Source: an uncultured Opitutia bacterium
Lineage (GTDB): Bacteria > Verrucomicrobiota > Verrucomicrobiia > Opitutales > Opitutaceae
DNA length: 39,190 nucleotides
Direction: 5' to 3'
NCBI GenBank assembly: GCA_903830425.1
Contig: CAIKTR010000093.1
Span: 1-39,190, forward strand
The notes beneath the pieces are model-generated. The model had not been told where the DNA came from and ran no database searches. It saw nothing but the letters and a program-made list of their open reading frames with translations. The translations under genes and the position numbers were made by a program. The number at the start of each line of letters is the position of its first letter. Position 1 is the first letter of the stretch. This document shows positions 6,690 through 14,139 of this stretch, one piece after another.

Positions 6690-8333
6690 TCAGACGTAGT
6701 CCGGGTAGTTCGGGTCGTACATCTGCGCCTTCACGCGGGCGGCGAGGTCCTCGGGGCAGAGCATCTGGGTGAGCCCGCGCTGGAACACGACCTGGGCCAC
6801 GGCGGTGGCGATGGCCGCGGACACCTCGCGGATGCGCTGCAGGTTGGGATACACCCGGCCGACGGCGAGGTCCTGCTCGGTGACCAGGCTGGCGAGGACC
6901 TTGGCCGCGACGAAGAACATCTCGTCGGTGACCCGCTGGGACTGGCTGACGATGATGCCGAGGCCCACGCCGGGGAAGATGTACGAGTTGTTGCCCTGGC
7001 CCGACTGGTAGGTCCGGCCGTTGAGCACGAAGTCCGGGAACGGGCTGCCGCTCGCGAAGATCGCGCGCCCCTCGGACCAGGTGTAGGCCTGCTCGGCGGT
7101 GCACTCGGCCTTGGAGGTGGGGTTGGAGAGGGCGAAGACGACCGGGCGGGCGTTGCAGCGCGCCAGCGCGCGCACGACCGGCTCGGTGAAGGTGGCGGGC
7201 ATGCCCGAGACCCCGATGAGCATGGTGGGCTGGAGCGTCTCGACGGCGGCGAGCAGCGAGGTTGCGCCGGGATGGTCGTGGGCGAAACGCCGCTTGTGCT
7301 CGACGAGGTCGGTGCGCCCGGCGACGACGAGCCCCTGCGAGTCCACATACCAGCACTGCCGGCGGGCGGCGTCCTCGGACACGCCCTCGGCCCTGAGCGC
7401 CCCGACGATGAGCTCGCCGATGCCGATGCCGGCCTCGCCCGCGCCGAGGAAGAGGAAGCGCTGGTCCGCGAGACGCCCCTGGGTCAGGCGCAGGGCGGAA
7501 TACACGCCGGCGAGGGTGACGGAGGCGGTGCCCTGGATGTCGTCGTTGAAGGTGCAGATCTTGTCGCGGTACTCGCGGAGGAGCCGGAAGGCGTTGGCGT
7601 TGCCGAAGTCCTCGAACTGGATGCAGGCCCGCGGGAAGATCTCCTGCACGGCGGCGACGAACTCCGCGACCAGCGCGTCGTAGGCCGGGCCGCGCTCGCG
7701 GGGCTGGGCGGTGCCGATGTAGTGCGGGTCCTGGAGGAAGGCGGCGTTGTTCGTGCCGACGTCGAGCATGACGGGCAGGCACTGGTCCGGGGCGACGCCG
7801 GCGCAGGCGGTGTAGAGGGAGAGCTTGCCCACGGGGATGCCCATGCCGTTGGCGCCGAGGTCGCCGAGCCCGAGGATGCGCTCGCCGTCGGTGACGACGA
7901 TCATGCGCACGTCGGCGTGGGGCCAGTTCTGCAGCACCTGCTTGACGCGGCCGCGGTCGTGCAGGCTGAGGAAGAGCCCGCGGGGGCGGCGGAAGATGAG
8001 CGCGTAGCGCTGGCAGGCCAGGCCGACGGTGGGCGTGTAGATCAGGGGCATCATCTCGGTGACGTGGTCGGTGACCAGGCGGTAGAAGAGGTTTTCGTTC
8101 CGCTCCTGCAGCGAGATGAGGTAGATGTAGCGCTCGAGGTCGGTGGGCTTGCGGCGGACGGTCTCGAGCACGCGGGCCACCTGCTGGTCCTGGGTGGCGA
8201 CATGCGGGGGCAGGAGGCCGCGCAGCCCGAGGGCGTCGCGCTCGGCCTCGGTGAAGGCCGTGCCCTTGTTGAGCAGCGGATCGTGGAGGAGGTCGGCGCC
8301 GCGTTTGCCGTGGAGGTGGGATTTTAGTTTCAT
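6690..8333 (-). CDS. maeA: NAD-type malic enzyme (oxaloacetate-decarboxylating)
   Basis: This enzyme converts malate to pyruvate and CO2 with reduction of NAD(P) in the cytoplasm. The 547-residue length fits the large MaeA/eukaryote-like class. Visible are the catalytic Tyr region PLIYTPTVG (residues 96-104) and VGKL with Lys170. Metal ligands lie in FEDFGN (240-245) and FNDDIQGTA (262-270). The Rossmann motif GAGEAGIGIGE is at about 297-307, and the conserved SNPTSKAE with late NNSYIFPG follows. The ATG at 8331-8333 gives the normal N-terminus (MKLKSHLHGKRGADLLHDP); the frame stays open upstream but that part is unlike any enzyme and runs antisense to tcdA. NAD rather than NADP specificity is inferred from the class. 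It is divergent from tcdA, with 231 bp between starts. Confidence 0.93.
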   Translation of the reverse strand: MKLKSHLHGKRGADLLHDPLLNKGTAFTEAERDALGLRGLLPPHVATQDQQVARVLETVRRKPTDLERYIYLISLQERNENLFYRLVTDHVTEMMPLIYTPTVGLACQRYALIFRRPRGLFLSLHDRGRVKQVLQNWPHADVRMIVVTDGERILGLGDLGANGMGIPVGKLSLYTACAGVAPDQCLPVMLDVGTNNAAFLQDPHYIGTAQPRERGPAYDALVAEFVAAVQEIFPRACIQFEDFGNANAFRLLREYRDKICTFNDDIQGTASVTLAGVYSALRLTQGRLADQRFLFLGAGEAGIGIGELIVGALRAEGVSEDAARRQCWYVDSQGLVVAGRTDLVEHKRRFAHDHPGATSLLAAVETLQPTMLIGVSGMPATFTEPVVRALARCNARPVVFALSNPTSKAECTAEQAYTWSEGRAIFASGSPFPDFVLNGRTYQSGQGNNSYIFPGVGLGIIVSQSQRVTDEMFFVAAKVLASLVTEQDLAVGRVYPNLQRIREVSAAIATAVAQVVFQRGLTQMLCPEDLAARVKAQMYDPNYPDYV

Positions 8334-8564
8334 GGGGGAGCTGAGGTTCGGGCGTGGCCCGGGGGACTTGATAGGGCCGGAGCCTAATCCCGCCCCGGCG
8401 CGCCCTGAAGCCGGAAACCCCGCGCCGGCGCAGTCATCACGGACGGGATGCCGGACCCCTGCTCCGGCTAATGACAAAAAATGCGCCAAGTTTCCGCGCC
8501 GGGGCGCCGCGGTCGGCGCCGTTTTGGGGTGGCGCCGGGCGCGGGGCGCGCTAGCAGTGCCGGC

Positions 8565-9362
8565 GTGAACGACGATTATCTCCAGCGTTTCGGCGGCCTC
8601 GGCCGGCTCTACGGCGCGGCGGCGCTGCCGCGGCTGCAGGCCGCGCATGTCTGCGTCGTCGGCGTGGGCGGCGTGGGCTCGTGGACGGTGGAGGGGCTGG
8701 CGCGCAGCGGGGTCGGCGCGCTGACGCTGGTGGACCTCGACGACGTGTGCGTGACCAACGTGAACCGCCAGCTCCCGGCGCTCGACGGCCAGATCGGCCG
8801 GCCCAAGGTGGCGGTGCTGGCCGAGCGCGTGCAGGCGATCAACCCGGCGTGCCGGGTCACGGTGCTGCCGGAGTTTTTCACGCCGGCGTCGGCGGACCGG
8901 CTGCTGGCGGCGCCGTTTGACTGGGTGGTCGACGCGATCGACCGCCGGTCGCACAAGGCGCTGCTGATCGGGGAATGCCGGGCGCGGGGCCGCCCGGTGC
9001 TCACGGTCGGCGCGGCGGGCGGCAAGCGCGACGCGACGCTGATCCGCGCCGGCGATCTGGGCGAGGCCTGGAGCGACGAGCTGCTGCGGCAGGTGCGGAA
9101 GAAGCTGCGGCGCGACCACGGCTTCACCCCGGGCACGACGAAGGGAAAGATGCATTTCGGCGTGCGCTGCGTGTGGTCGAGCGAGCCGCCGGTTTATCCG
9201 TGGGCCGACGGCACCTGCGCCGCGACGCCGGAGCCGGGGGCGAACCTCGCGATGGACTGTGCGAGCGGGTTGGGCGCCGCGGTGTTTGTGACCGGCGCCT
9301 TTGGCCTGGCGGCCGCGGGCGAGGTGGTGAAGCAGCTGGTGGCGCCCCGCCCGGAGTCGTAG
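8565..9362 (+). CDS. tcdA: tRNA threonylcarbamoyladenosine dehydratase TcdA
   Basis: TcdA is an E1-like enzyme that cyclises t6A37 of ANN-decoding tRNAs to ct6A using ATP. From GTG 8565 the product has 265 residues, close to the 268 of E. coli TcdA. The nucleotide-binding motif GVGGVGSW lies at 33-40, followed by V-D-L-D-D-V-C-V-T-N-V-N-R-Q, the conserved metal and ATP contacts of the family. Later parts match the family (D-A-I-D-R-R-S-H-K-A; G-A-A-G-G-K-R-D-A). The longer frame from ATG 8481 adds Arg/Gly-rich sequence that does not belong. The stop is 21 bp from that of the convergent tatD. The sulfur-relay genes sometimes associated with this family are represented only by sufE nearby, on the other strand. 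Confidence 0.9.
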   Translation: MNDDYLQRFGGLGRLYGAAALPRLQAAHVCVVGVGGVGSWTVEGLARSGVGALTLVDLDDVCVTNVNRQLPALDGQIGRPKVAVLAERVQAINPACRVTVLPEFFTPASADRLLAAPFDWVVDAIDRRSHKALLIGECRARGRPVLTVGAAGGKRDATLIRAGDLGEAWSDELLRQVRKKLRRDHGFTPGTTKGKMHFGVRCVWSSEPPVYPWADGTCAATPEPGANLAMDCASGLGAAVFVTGAFGLAAAGEVVKQLVAPRPES

Positions 9363-9383
9363 CCGGACTGGGGCGCGGTCGGC

Positions 9384-10223
9384 TCAGCCGAACAGCCGGG
9401 CGAAATTTTCCTGCACCTGGGCCGCGAGGGCGGCGGGGGTCACGCCCCGCCATTCGGCCAAGCCGGCGTAGGCGGCGCGGAGATTGGCGGGGTGGTTGGC
9501 GGGCGCGCCGTCCGCGACCGGGAACGCGGCGAACTCCTCGCGCGGCGCGGGCAGCCGCATCGCCGGGGCGTCGGTCTCGACGAGCAGCCGGTCGGCGGGC
9601 ACGGCGGCGTAGACGGCGCGCAGGCGGGCCTGGCGCGGGTCGAGGAAGGCGCCGTTGAAGGAGAAGTAGGCGCCCAGCGTGGCGAAGCCGGCGACCCCCT
9701 CGGCGGAGCCGCTGTAGGCGTGCAGGAGCCACCCCCGCTCCGGGCGGCGGGCGGTGCGCAGCAGGTCGAACAGCGCGCCTTGGGCGCCGAGGCAATGGAG
9801 GGAGGCGGGCCGCTGGCGGTCGGCGGCGAGCGCCAGCTGCCAGCGCAGGGCCTCGGCCTGCTCCGCCAGCGGGGCGCGGCGGAGGCCGGCGAGGCGGGGA
9901 TCGTCCGGCGCCGCGCGGTCGAGCATCCAGCGGTCGAGGCCGATCTCCCCGACGGCGGCGCGGGGGTCGGCGTCGAGGCAGGCCGTGAGCCGGGCCTGCC
10001 AGTCCGCCGTGCGGTTGCCGACATCCCAGGGATGCAGGCCGTAGCTGGGCCGCACCAGCGGCTGGGCGGCGGCGAGGGCGGCGACCTCGGGCCAGTCGGC
10101 CTCGGACGAGCCGTTGACCACCGCGGCCTGCACCCCGGCGGCCGCGAGGTCGGCGAAAATCCCGGCGCGGTGGGGGGCGAGCACCGCGTCGTGCAGGTGA
10201 TTGTGGGCGTCGCAGAGGACCAT
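9384..10223 (-). CDS. tatD: TatD-family metal-dependent hydrolase
   Basis: TatD-like proteins are TIM-barrel metal hydrolases, several of which have DNase activity. From ATG 10221-10223 the product has 279 residues. It opens with D-A-H-N-H-L-H-D (metal ligands His7 and His9) and carries YGLHPWDV, V-G-E-I-G-L-D (Glu metal ligand), L-H-C, H-A-Y-S-G-S and V-E-T-D-A-P (Asp), in the family order. The frame is open 50 codons further upstream, but those overlap sufE and are not conserved-looking. The start is 7 bp after the sufE stop, so the two are almost certainly co-transcribed. The biological substrate is unknown. Confidence 0.88.
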   Translation of the reverse strand: MVLCDAHNHLHDAVLAPHRAGIFADLAAAGVQAAVVNGSSEADWPEVAALAAAQPLVRPSYGLHPWDVGNRTADWQARLTACLDADPRAAVGEIGLDRWMLDRAAPDDPRLAGLRRAPLAEQAEALRWQLALAADRQRPASLHCLGAQGALFDLLRTARRPERGWLLHAYSGSAEGVAGFATLGAYFSFNGAFLDPRQARLRAVYAAVPADRLLVETDAPAMRLPAPREEFAAFPVADGAPANHPANLRAAYAGLAEWRGVTPAALAAQVQENFARLFG

Positions 10224-10230
10224 GGGGGCG

Positions 10231-10641
10231 CTAGGCCGCGGCGCGGGCCAGCTCGCGGAGGCGCGCGCGGACGGCGGCGAGCCCGTTCTGGCGGGTGGGG
10301 GACAGGTTGCGGAGCAGGTCGAGCGCCGCGAGCGGGTCGGCGTCGCTGGCGGCGATCTCGGCGGGCGGGGCATCGCTGAAGAAATCCGCCAGCAGCACGA
10401 CCAGGCCCCGGACGAGCGGGCTGTCGGCGTCGCTGCGGAAATACAGGCGGCCGTCGCGCGCCCCGGCGAGGAGCCACACCTGCGAGAGGCAGCCGTGCAC
10501 GCGGTGGGCGGCGGTGCGCTCGGTCTCGGGCAGCGGCGTCCGCCGCTTGGCGCGATCGACGACCACGGCCAGTCGCTCCTGCGGGTCGGGGATGATCCCG
10601 AGGTCGTCCACCAGTTGCTGCTGTTTCTCGGCGAGGGTCAT
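10231..10641 (-). CDS. sufE: SufE-family cysteine desulfurase sulfur acceptor
   Basis: SufE accepts persulfide sulfur from the desulfurase SufS and hands it to the Suf scaffold for Fe-S cluster assembly. The 136-residue product is the normal length. It has the active Cys at position 51 in H-G-C-L-S-Q-V-W, matching Cys51 of E. coli SufE, and the C-terminal L-S-P-T-R-Q-N-G-L motif that is diagnostic for the family. It is not next to sufBCDS in this window. It lies immediately upstream of tatD on the minus strand and 109 bp downstream of the NERD-domain gene. Confidence 0.93.
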   Translation of the reverse strand: MTLAEKQQQLVDDLGIIPDPQERLAVVVDRAKRRTPLPETERTAAHRVHGCLSQVWLLAGARDGRLYFRSDADSPLVRGLVVLLADFFSDAPPAEIAASDADPLAALDLLRNLSPTRQNGLAAVRARLRELARAAA

Positions 10642-10750
10642 GGGAAATCAAGGGCCCGGTCGCGCGGACGCGCGGAGCGGTGCCAGTGGGTCGAAGTGTT
10701 CCGGGTGGTCTGGGTGGCGGCCGGCGCCGCGGGCCGCCGGGCGCGGCGGC

Positions 10751-11614
10751 TCAGAACTCCACGTCCCGGCAGCGGACCTCGAGCTGGCGGGCGATGTGGT
10801 CGAGCTGGGCGGGGGTGAGGAGGGCGGGGTGGTTGCGCACGAGGCCGGGGATGGCGCTGGGCGCGAGCACGTGCACCTCGGAGCCGGCGGCGGTGGTGGC
10901 GACGTTCCAGCCGGGAAAGGTGAGGATCGGCACGGCGGTGACGGGCTCGCCGGCGGCGTCGCGCAGCCAGGTGGTGAGCCAGGCGGCCCGGTGCATGGCC
11001 TGGTCGAGGCCGAAGGTGTCCTCGCCCCAGGGGAACACCAGCTGGGCGCCGTCGAAGACGATCTCGTCGGGCCGGCGGCCGGCGAGGGCGCGGCCGGCGC
11101 GGCGGGTCTTGGTCTCGATGGCGAAGACGCCGGTCGGGCCGACGACGACATGGTCGAGGTTGAAGGCCCCGGCGGGGACGTCGTGGTAGATCCGGGCGCC
11201 CTCCGCCGCGAGCGGGGCGAGGGCCTCGGCGACGATCTTCTCGCCGAGCAGCCCGAGGTGGCAGTCGCGGCGGAGCGTGAACTTCGCCAGCAGCCAGCGC
11301 CCGGCGAAGAGCAGGGTGAGCACGAAGAGCACGAACACGCCGAGCATGAGGCTGTCGCGCTCCTCGCCCGGCAGGTTGAGGGTGAGCATCAGGCCGCCGA
11401 TGAAGACCCCCATGGGAAAAAAGGCGGCGCCGAAGGCCTGGAGGAGCAGCGCATCGTCGAGCCGCTGGAGGCGCCAGCGGAGGGATTCGCCGGGGCCGCG
11501 GAGGAGTTTCGGCGCGACGGGCGGGCGTTCGCGGCGCCGGTTGACGCGACCGACCCAGAGCCCGCCGAGGCCCAGGACGTAGGCCGCGAGGTAAAGCGCG
11601 AGGGCGAGGAACAT
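10751..11614 (-). CDS. Membrane-anchored NERD (nuclease-related) domain protein
   Basis: The 287-residue product (ATG 11612-11614) has three hydrophobic segments, at about 1-20, 57-80 and 89-112. A NERD domain follows: G-L-L-G-E-K-I at 121-127, N-L-D-H-V-V-V-G with Asp154, and F-A-I-E-T-K with Glu167 and Lys169. Asp, Glu and Lys in that order are the candidate catalytic residues of the restriction-endonuclease-like fold. The domain faces the cytoplasm if the last span enters from outside. Substrates of NERD proteins are mostly unknown; RNA or DNA cleavage or processing is possible. An upstream in-frame ATG (11656) adds 14 residues. No defence genes are adjacent, so a housekeeping or stress role is as likely. 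Confidence 0.82.
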   Translation of the reverse strand: MFLALALYLAAYVLGLGGLWVGRVNRRRERPPVAPKLLRGPGESLRWRLQRLDDALLLQAFGAAFFPMGVFIGGLMLTLNLPGEERDSLMLGVFVLFVLTLLFAGRWLLAKFTLRRDCHLGLLGEKIVAEALAPLAAEGARIYHDVPAGAFNLDHVVVGPTGVFAIETKTRRAGRALAGRRPDEIVFDGAQLVFPWGEDTFGLDQAMHRAAWLTTWLRDAAGEPVTAVPILTFPGWNVATTAAGSEVHVLAPSAIPGLVRNHPALLTPAQLDHIARQLEVRCRDVEF

Positions 11615-11668
11615 GGCCGGATCATCAACGCGGGGCCGGCCGGGAGGCAAACGCATTGACGCGGCGCC

Positions 11669-12259
11669 TCAGTGCCGCGGGGTCGGCGCGGGCGGGACCT
11701 TTCCCTTTTCCAGTTTTTGCGCGGTCCCCTCGACGTCGAGGAGCTCGGCCCAGCGGCGCTTGGCCTCGACGCGCCCATCGATCAGCTGGGCGCGCTGGCC
11801 GTCGTTCAAGGAGTTGAAGGGCACGAACGGAATCCGGCCCAGCACGGGAATCGACTGCCAGAGCTCGGCGAGGGTCACGGCGTTGAGCGTGCGGTCCAGG
11901 TTGCCCTTCGGTCCGAGGTAGCGCCGGGCGGCGTCCGCCTCCCAGCCCTGGGCGGTCAGGAGGTCTTCCGGCGCGGGCAGGCGATGCTCGCGCACGATGT
12001 AGTCGGGGAGGCGGATGATGTCGTTCTGCGGCTGATCCGTCCGGGGCGCCCGGTTGGCGCCGGCTGTCGCGCCCCCCGGCGTGGGCGCCTCGTATTTGGG
12101 CAGCGTCGCCGCGAGGACGGAGGCGAGGCGCGGAGAAAGGGCGCGCTCCCGTCGGGCCGGCGAGGCGGAATCCGCGGGCGCGGCCGACTCGGCGTGGACT
12201 AGGACGGCCAGCAGCGGCGCGCAGAGGGCCAGGCGCAGCGCGTGGGGGAGGGCGGACAT
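11669..12259 (-). CDS. Exported hypothetical protein
   Basis: The product has 196 residues and is not recognised. A Sec signal peptide covers about residues 1-23 (hydrophobic core LRLALCAPLLAVLV, ending near HAE-S), followed by an Ala/Ser/Pro-rich linker. The mature part has no Cys and contains the stretch IIRLPDYIVREHRLP at about 80-94 and a helical, charged C-terminus (ending KLEKGKVPPAPTPRH). There is no lipobox and no further membrane span, so it is probably periplasmic. It lies between the GH29 gene (60 bp upstream) and the NERD gene (54 bp downstream) in the same orientation, so it is probably in their transcript. No function is assigned. Confidence 0.75.
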   Translation of the reverse strand: MSALPHALRLALCAPLLAVLVHAESAAPADSASPARRERALSPRLASVLAATLPKYEAPTPGGATAGANRAPRTDQPQNDIIRLPDYIVREHRLPAPEDLLTAQGWEADAARRYLGPKGNLDRTLNAVTLAELWQSIPVLGRIPFVPFNSLNDGQRAQLIDGRVEAKRRWAELLDVEGTAQKLEKGKVPPAPTPRH

Positions 12260-12319
12260 CGCGCGGAGGATGAAACCGGCGGGAGGGGCTCCGCGCGTGG
12301 CGGGTGAGGCCGCGGCGGC

Positions 12320-14086
12320 CTAGGCGGGCAGCAGGCGCACGCCGACGATCAGCGGCGAGAGGTCGTCCCAGAGCGGCCTTTCCTTGGGCGGCGGCAGGAT
12401 TTTGTCGAGGTGCAGGCGCAGCGTGAGCTCGCCGGCGGCGGCCACGTGCAGCCGCCCCATCCGGGTGGCGAGGCGCGGGAAGTAGGCGGCCTGGGCGTAG
12501 GGGATCTCCGCGTCGCGGGTGAGCACGTGGCGCAAGGTCTGACCGGCGGCCTCGATGCGGGCGGTGTGGCCCCCGCTCCACGGCTCGAGATGCTGGTGGG
12601 TGGTGATGACCTCGACCGTGAAGTCGCCGGGCGCCAGCACGGTGGCGCGCCACTCCAGCCAGTCGGCGGGGCGCGTCCAGCGGAGCGTGAGCCCGAGCGG
12701 CGAGAGGCCCAGTTTGGCGCGGGTGGGCCGGACCCGGGCCTCGCCGGAGAGCAGCGTGAGCGTGCGATCGGGTTCCTGGATGGGGCCGGGGACGACGGCG
12801 GGCGCCGCGGCGAGGTGCAGGGCGACCACGGTGACGGGCGCGGTGAAGCGCAGGGTGGCGCAGTCGAGCCGCAGCACGGGGGTGCCGGTGGCGGGGTCGA
12901 GGCCCTGGGCGACCGGGATTTTTTTTCCGGGGGCGAGGAGCGGCGCCGCGGTGCGGACCCGGGTGCGCAGGCCGCGGAGCTCGAAGTGGCGCGGGGGACG
13001 GGAGAAGAAATGCAGGTAGAGCACCCGCCCCCGGGTGGTCATGCGCCCCCAGGGGAAGTCGTGGGCGAAGGGCGAAGGCGCGGTGCCGTAGACGGACGCG
13101 CCGTTGGCCCGCAGCCAGCGGCCGATGGCGCGCAGGCGCGTCGCGCTGGGGCCGGGCACGCGGCCCTCCGCGTCCGGGCCGATGTTGAGGAGGTAGTTGG
13201 AGTTCTTGCTGGCGGACTCGACGAGCGTCTGGATGAGCCGCCCGGCGGGTTTCCACGCGTGGTCGTGGCGCTTGAAGCCCCAGGTATGGTTGAGGGTGGC
13301 GCACACCTCCCAGTCGCCGGTGGGGCGCCCGGGCGGGATCTGGTTGTCCCGCGGGATGCCGTAGTCGCCCAGCCCATGGCCGATGCGGCCGGAGACGAGG
13401 CAGCGCGGCTGGAGGCGCTTGACGAAGCGCCGGATGGCCGCGGCGTGCGCCCGGGTGATGGTGAGCGGGGTGTCGAACCAGATGAGGCCGACCGGGCCGT
13501 AGCGGGTGAGCAGCTCGCGGAGCTGGGGGTAGACCTTGGTGCGGAGGTAGCGGCCGGTGTCCTTCTTCGCGGCGGCGAAGTCCCAGGTGTTCCACGCGCC
13601 GTCGGGGTGATGCCAGTCCAGGTCCTGCGAGTAGTAGAAGCAGAGGGTCACGCCCTGCCGCCGGCACTCGCGCGCGAGGTCGGCGAGCGGGTCGTGGTGC
13701 CACGGCGTGGCGTCGACGACGTTGTACGGGCTGGACGCCGAGTGGTACATGGCGAAGCCCTCGTGGTGCTTGGCGGTGATGACGAGGTAGCGCTGGCCGG
13801 CCTCCCGGGCGAGGCGGACGATGGCGGCGGCGTCGAAGTGGCGGGGATGAAAGCGCGTGGCCAGCTGGGCGTAGTCGGCGACGGGAACCTTCTTGGAGAA
13901 CATGAGCCACTCGCCGATGCCGGGGACGCGCTCGCCCCGCCAGACGCCGGCGGGGAGGGCGTAGAGGCCCCAGTGGATGAAGAGGCCGAAGCGGGCCTCG
14001 CGCCACCAGCGGAGGGGGTCGCGGGCGGAGCCGGGCCGGGGCAGCCGGGTGGTTTGACGGAGGGTGGAGGGGTCGCGGCGGGGCAT
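12320..14086 (-). CDS. GH29 alpha-L-fucosidase, without signal peptide
   Basis: The 588-residue product has the GH29 barrel hallmarks in order. These are A-R-F-G-L-F-I-H-W-G-L-Y at about 31-42, the His pair in T-A-K-H-H-E-G-F (104-111), Y-Y-S-Q-D-L-D-W-H (151-159), and L-I-W-F-D with nucleophile Asp205. The segment N-S-N-Y-L-L-N-I-G-P-D closes the barrel. A C-terminal beta-sandwich region (about 370-588) follows and is longer than in minimal enzymes. There is no signal peptide, so it would hydrolyse fucosides after uptake. No transporter, fucose catabolic gene or sulfatase lies nearby, so this is not a polysaccharide utilisation locus. The gene sits 53 bp downstream of the M48 protease gene. 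Family call is firm; linkage specificity unknown. Confidence 0.92.
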   Translation of the reverse strand: MPRRDPSTLRQTTRLPRPGSARDPLRWWREARFGLFIHWGLYALPAGVWRGERVPGIGEWLMFSKKVPVADYAQLATRFHPRHFDAAAIVRLAREAGQRYLVITAKHHEGFAMYHSASSPYNVVDATPWHHDPLADLARECRRQGVTLCFYYSQDLDWHHPDGAWNTWDFAAAKKDTGRYLRTKVYPQLRELLTRYGPVGLIWFDTPLTITRAHAAAIRRFVKRLQPRCLVSGRIGHGLGDYGIPRDNQIPPGRPTGDWEVCATLNHTWGFKRHDHAWKPAGRLIQTLVESASKNSNYLLNIGPDAEGRVPGPSATRLRAIGRWLRANGASVYGTAPSPFAHDFPWGRMTTRGRVLYLHFFSRPPRHFELRGLRTRVRTAAPLLAPGKKIPVAQGLDPATGTPVLRLDCATLRFTAPVTVVALHLAAAPAVVPGPIQEPDRTLTLLSGEARVRPTRAKLGLSPLGLTLRWTRPADWLEWRATVLAPGDFTVEVITTHQHLEPWSGGHTARIEAAGQTLRHVLTRDAEIPYAQAAYFPRLATRMGRLHVAAAGELTLRLHLDKILPPPKERPLWDDLSPLIVGVRLLPA

Positions 14087-14139
14087 GAGGACAGAGACGA
14101 CGGACCGCGGGAGGGCGCAAACCTGTTTCCCGCGAATGT

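Noticed and set aside
8334-9155. N-terminal extension of the malic enzyme frame to 821 residues
   Set aside because: The extension overlaps tcdA in antisense and does not resemble malic enzymes; the ATG at 8331-8333 gives the normal N-terminus.
12320-14086. GH29 gene as part of a polysaccharide utilisation locus
   Set aside because: No SusC/SusD pair, sulfatase, transporter or regulator is nearby, and the enzyme lacks a signal peptide.
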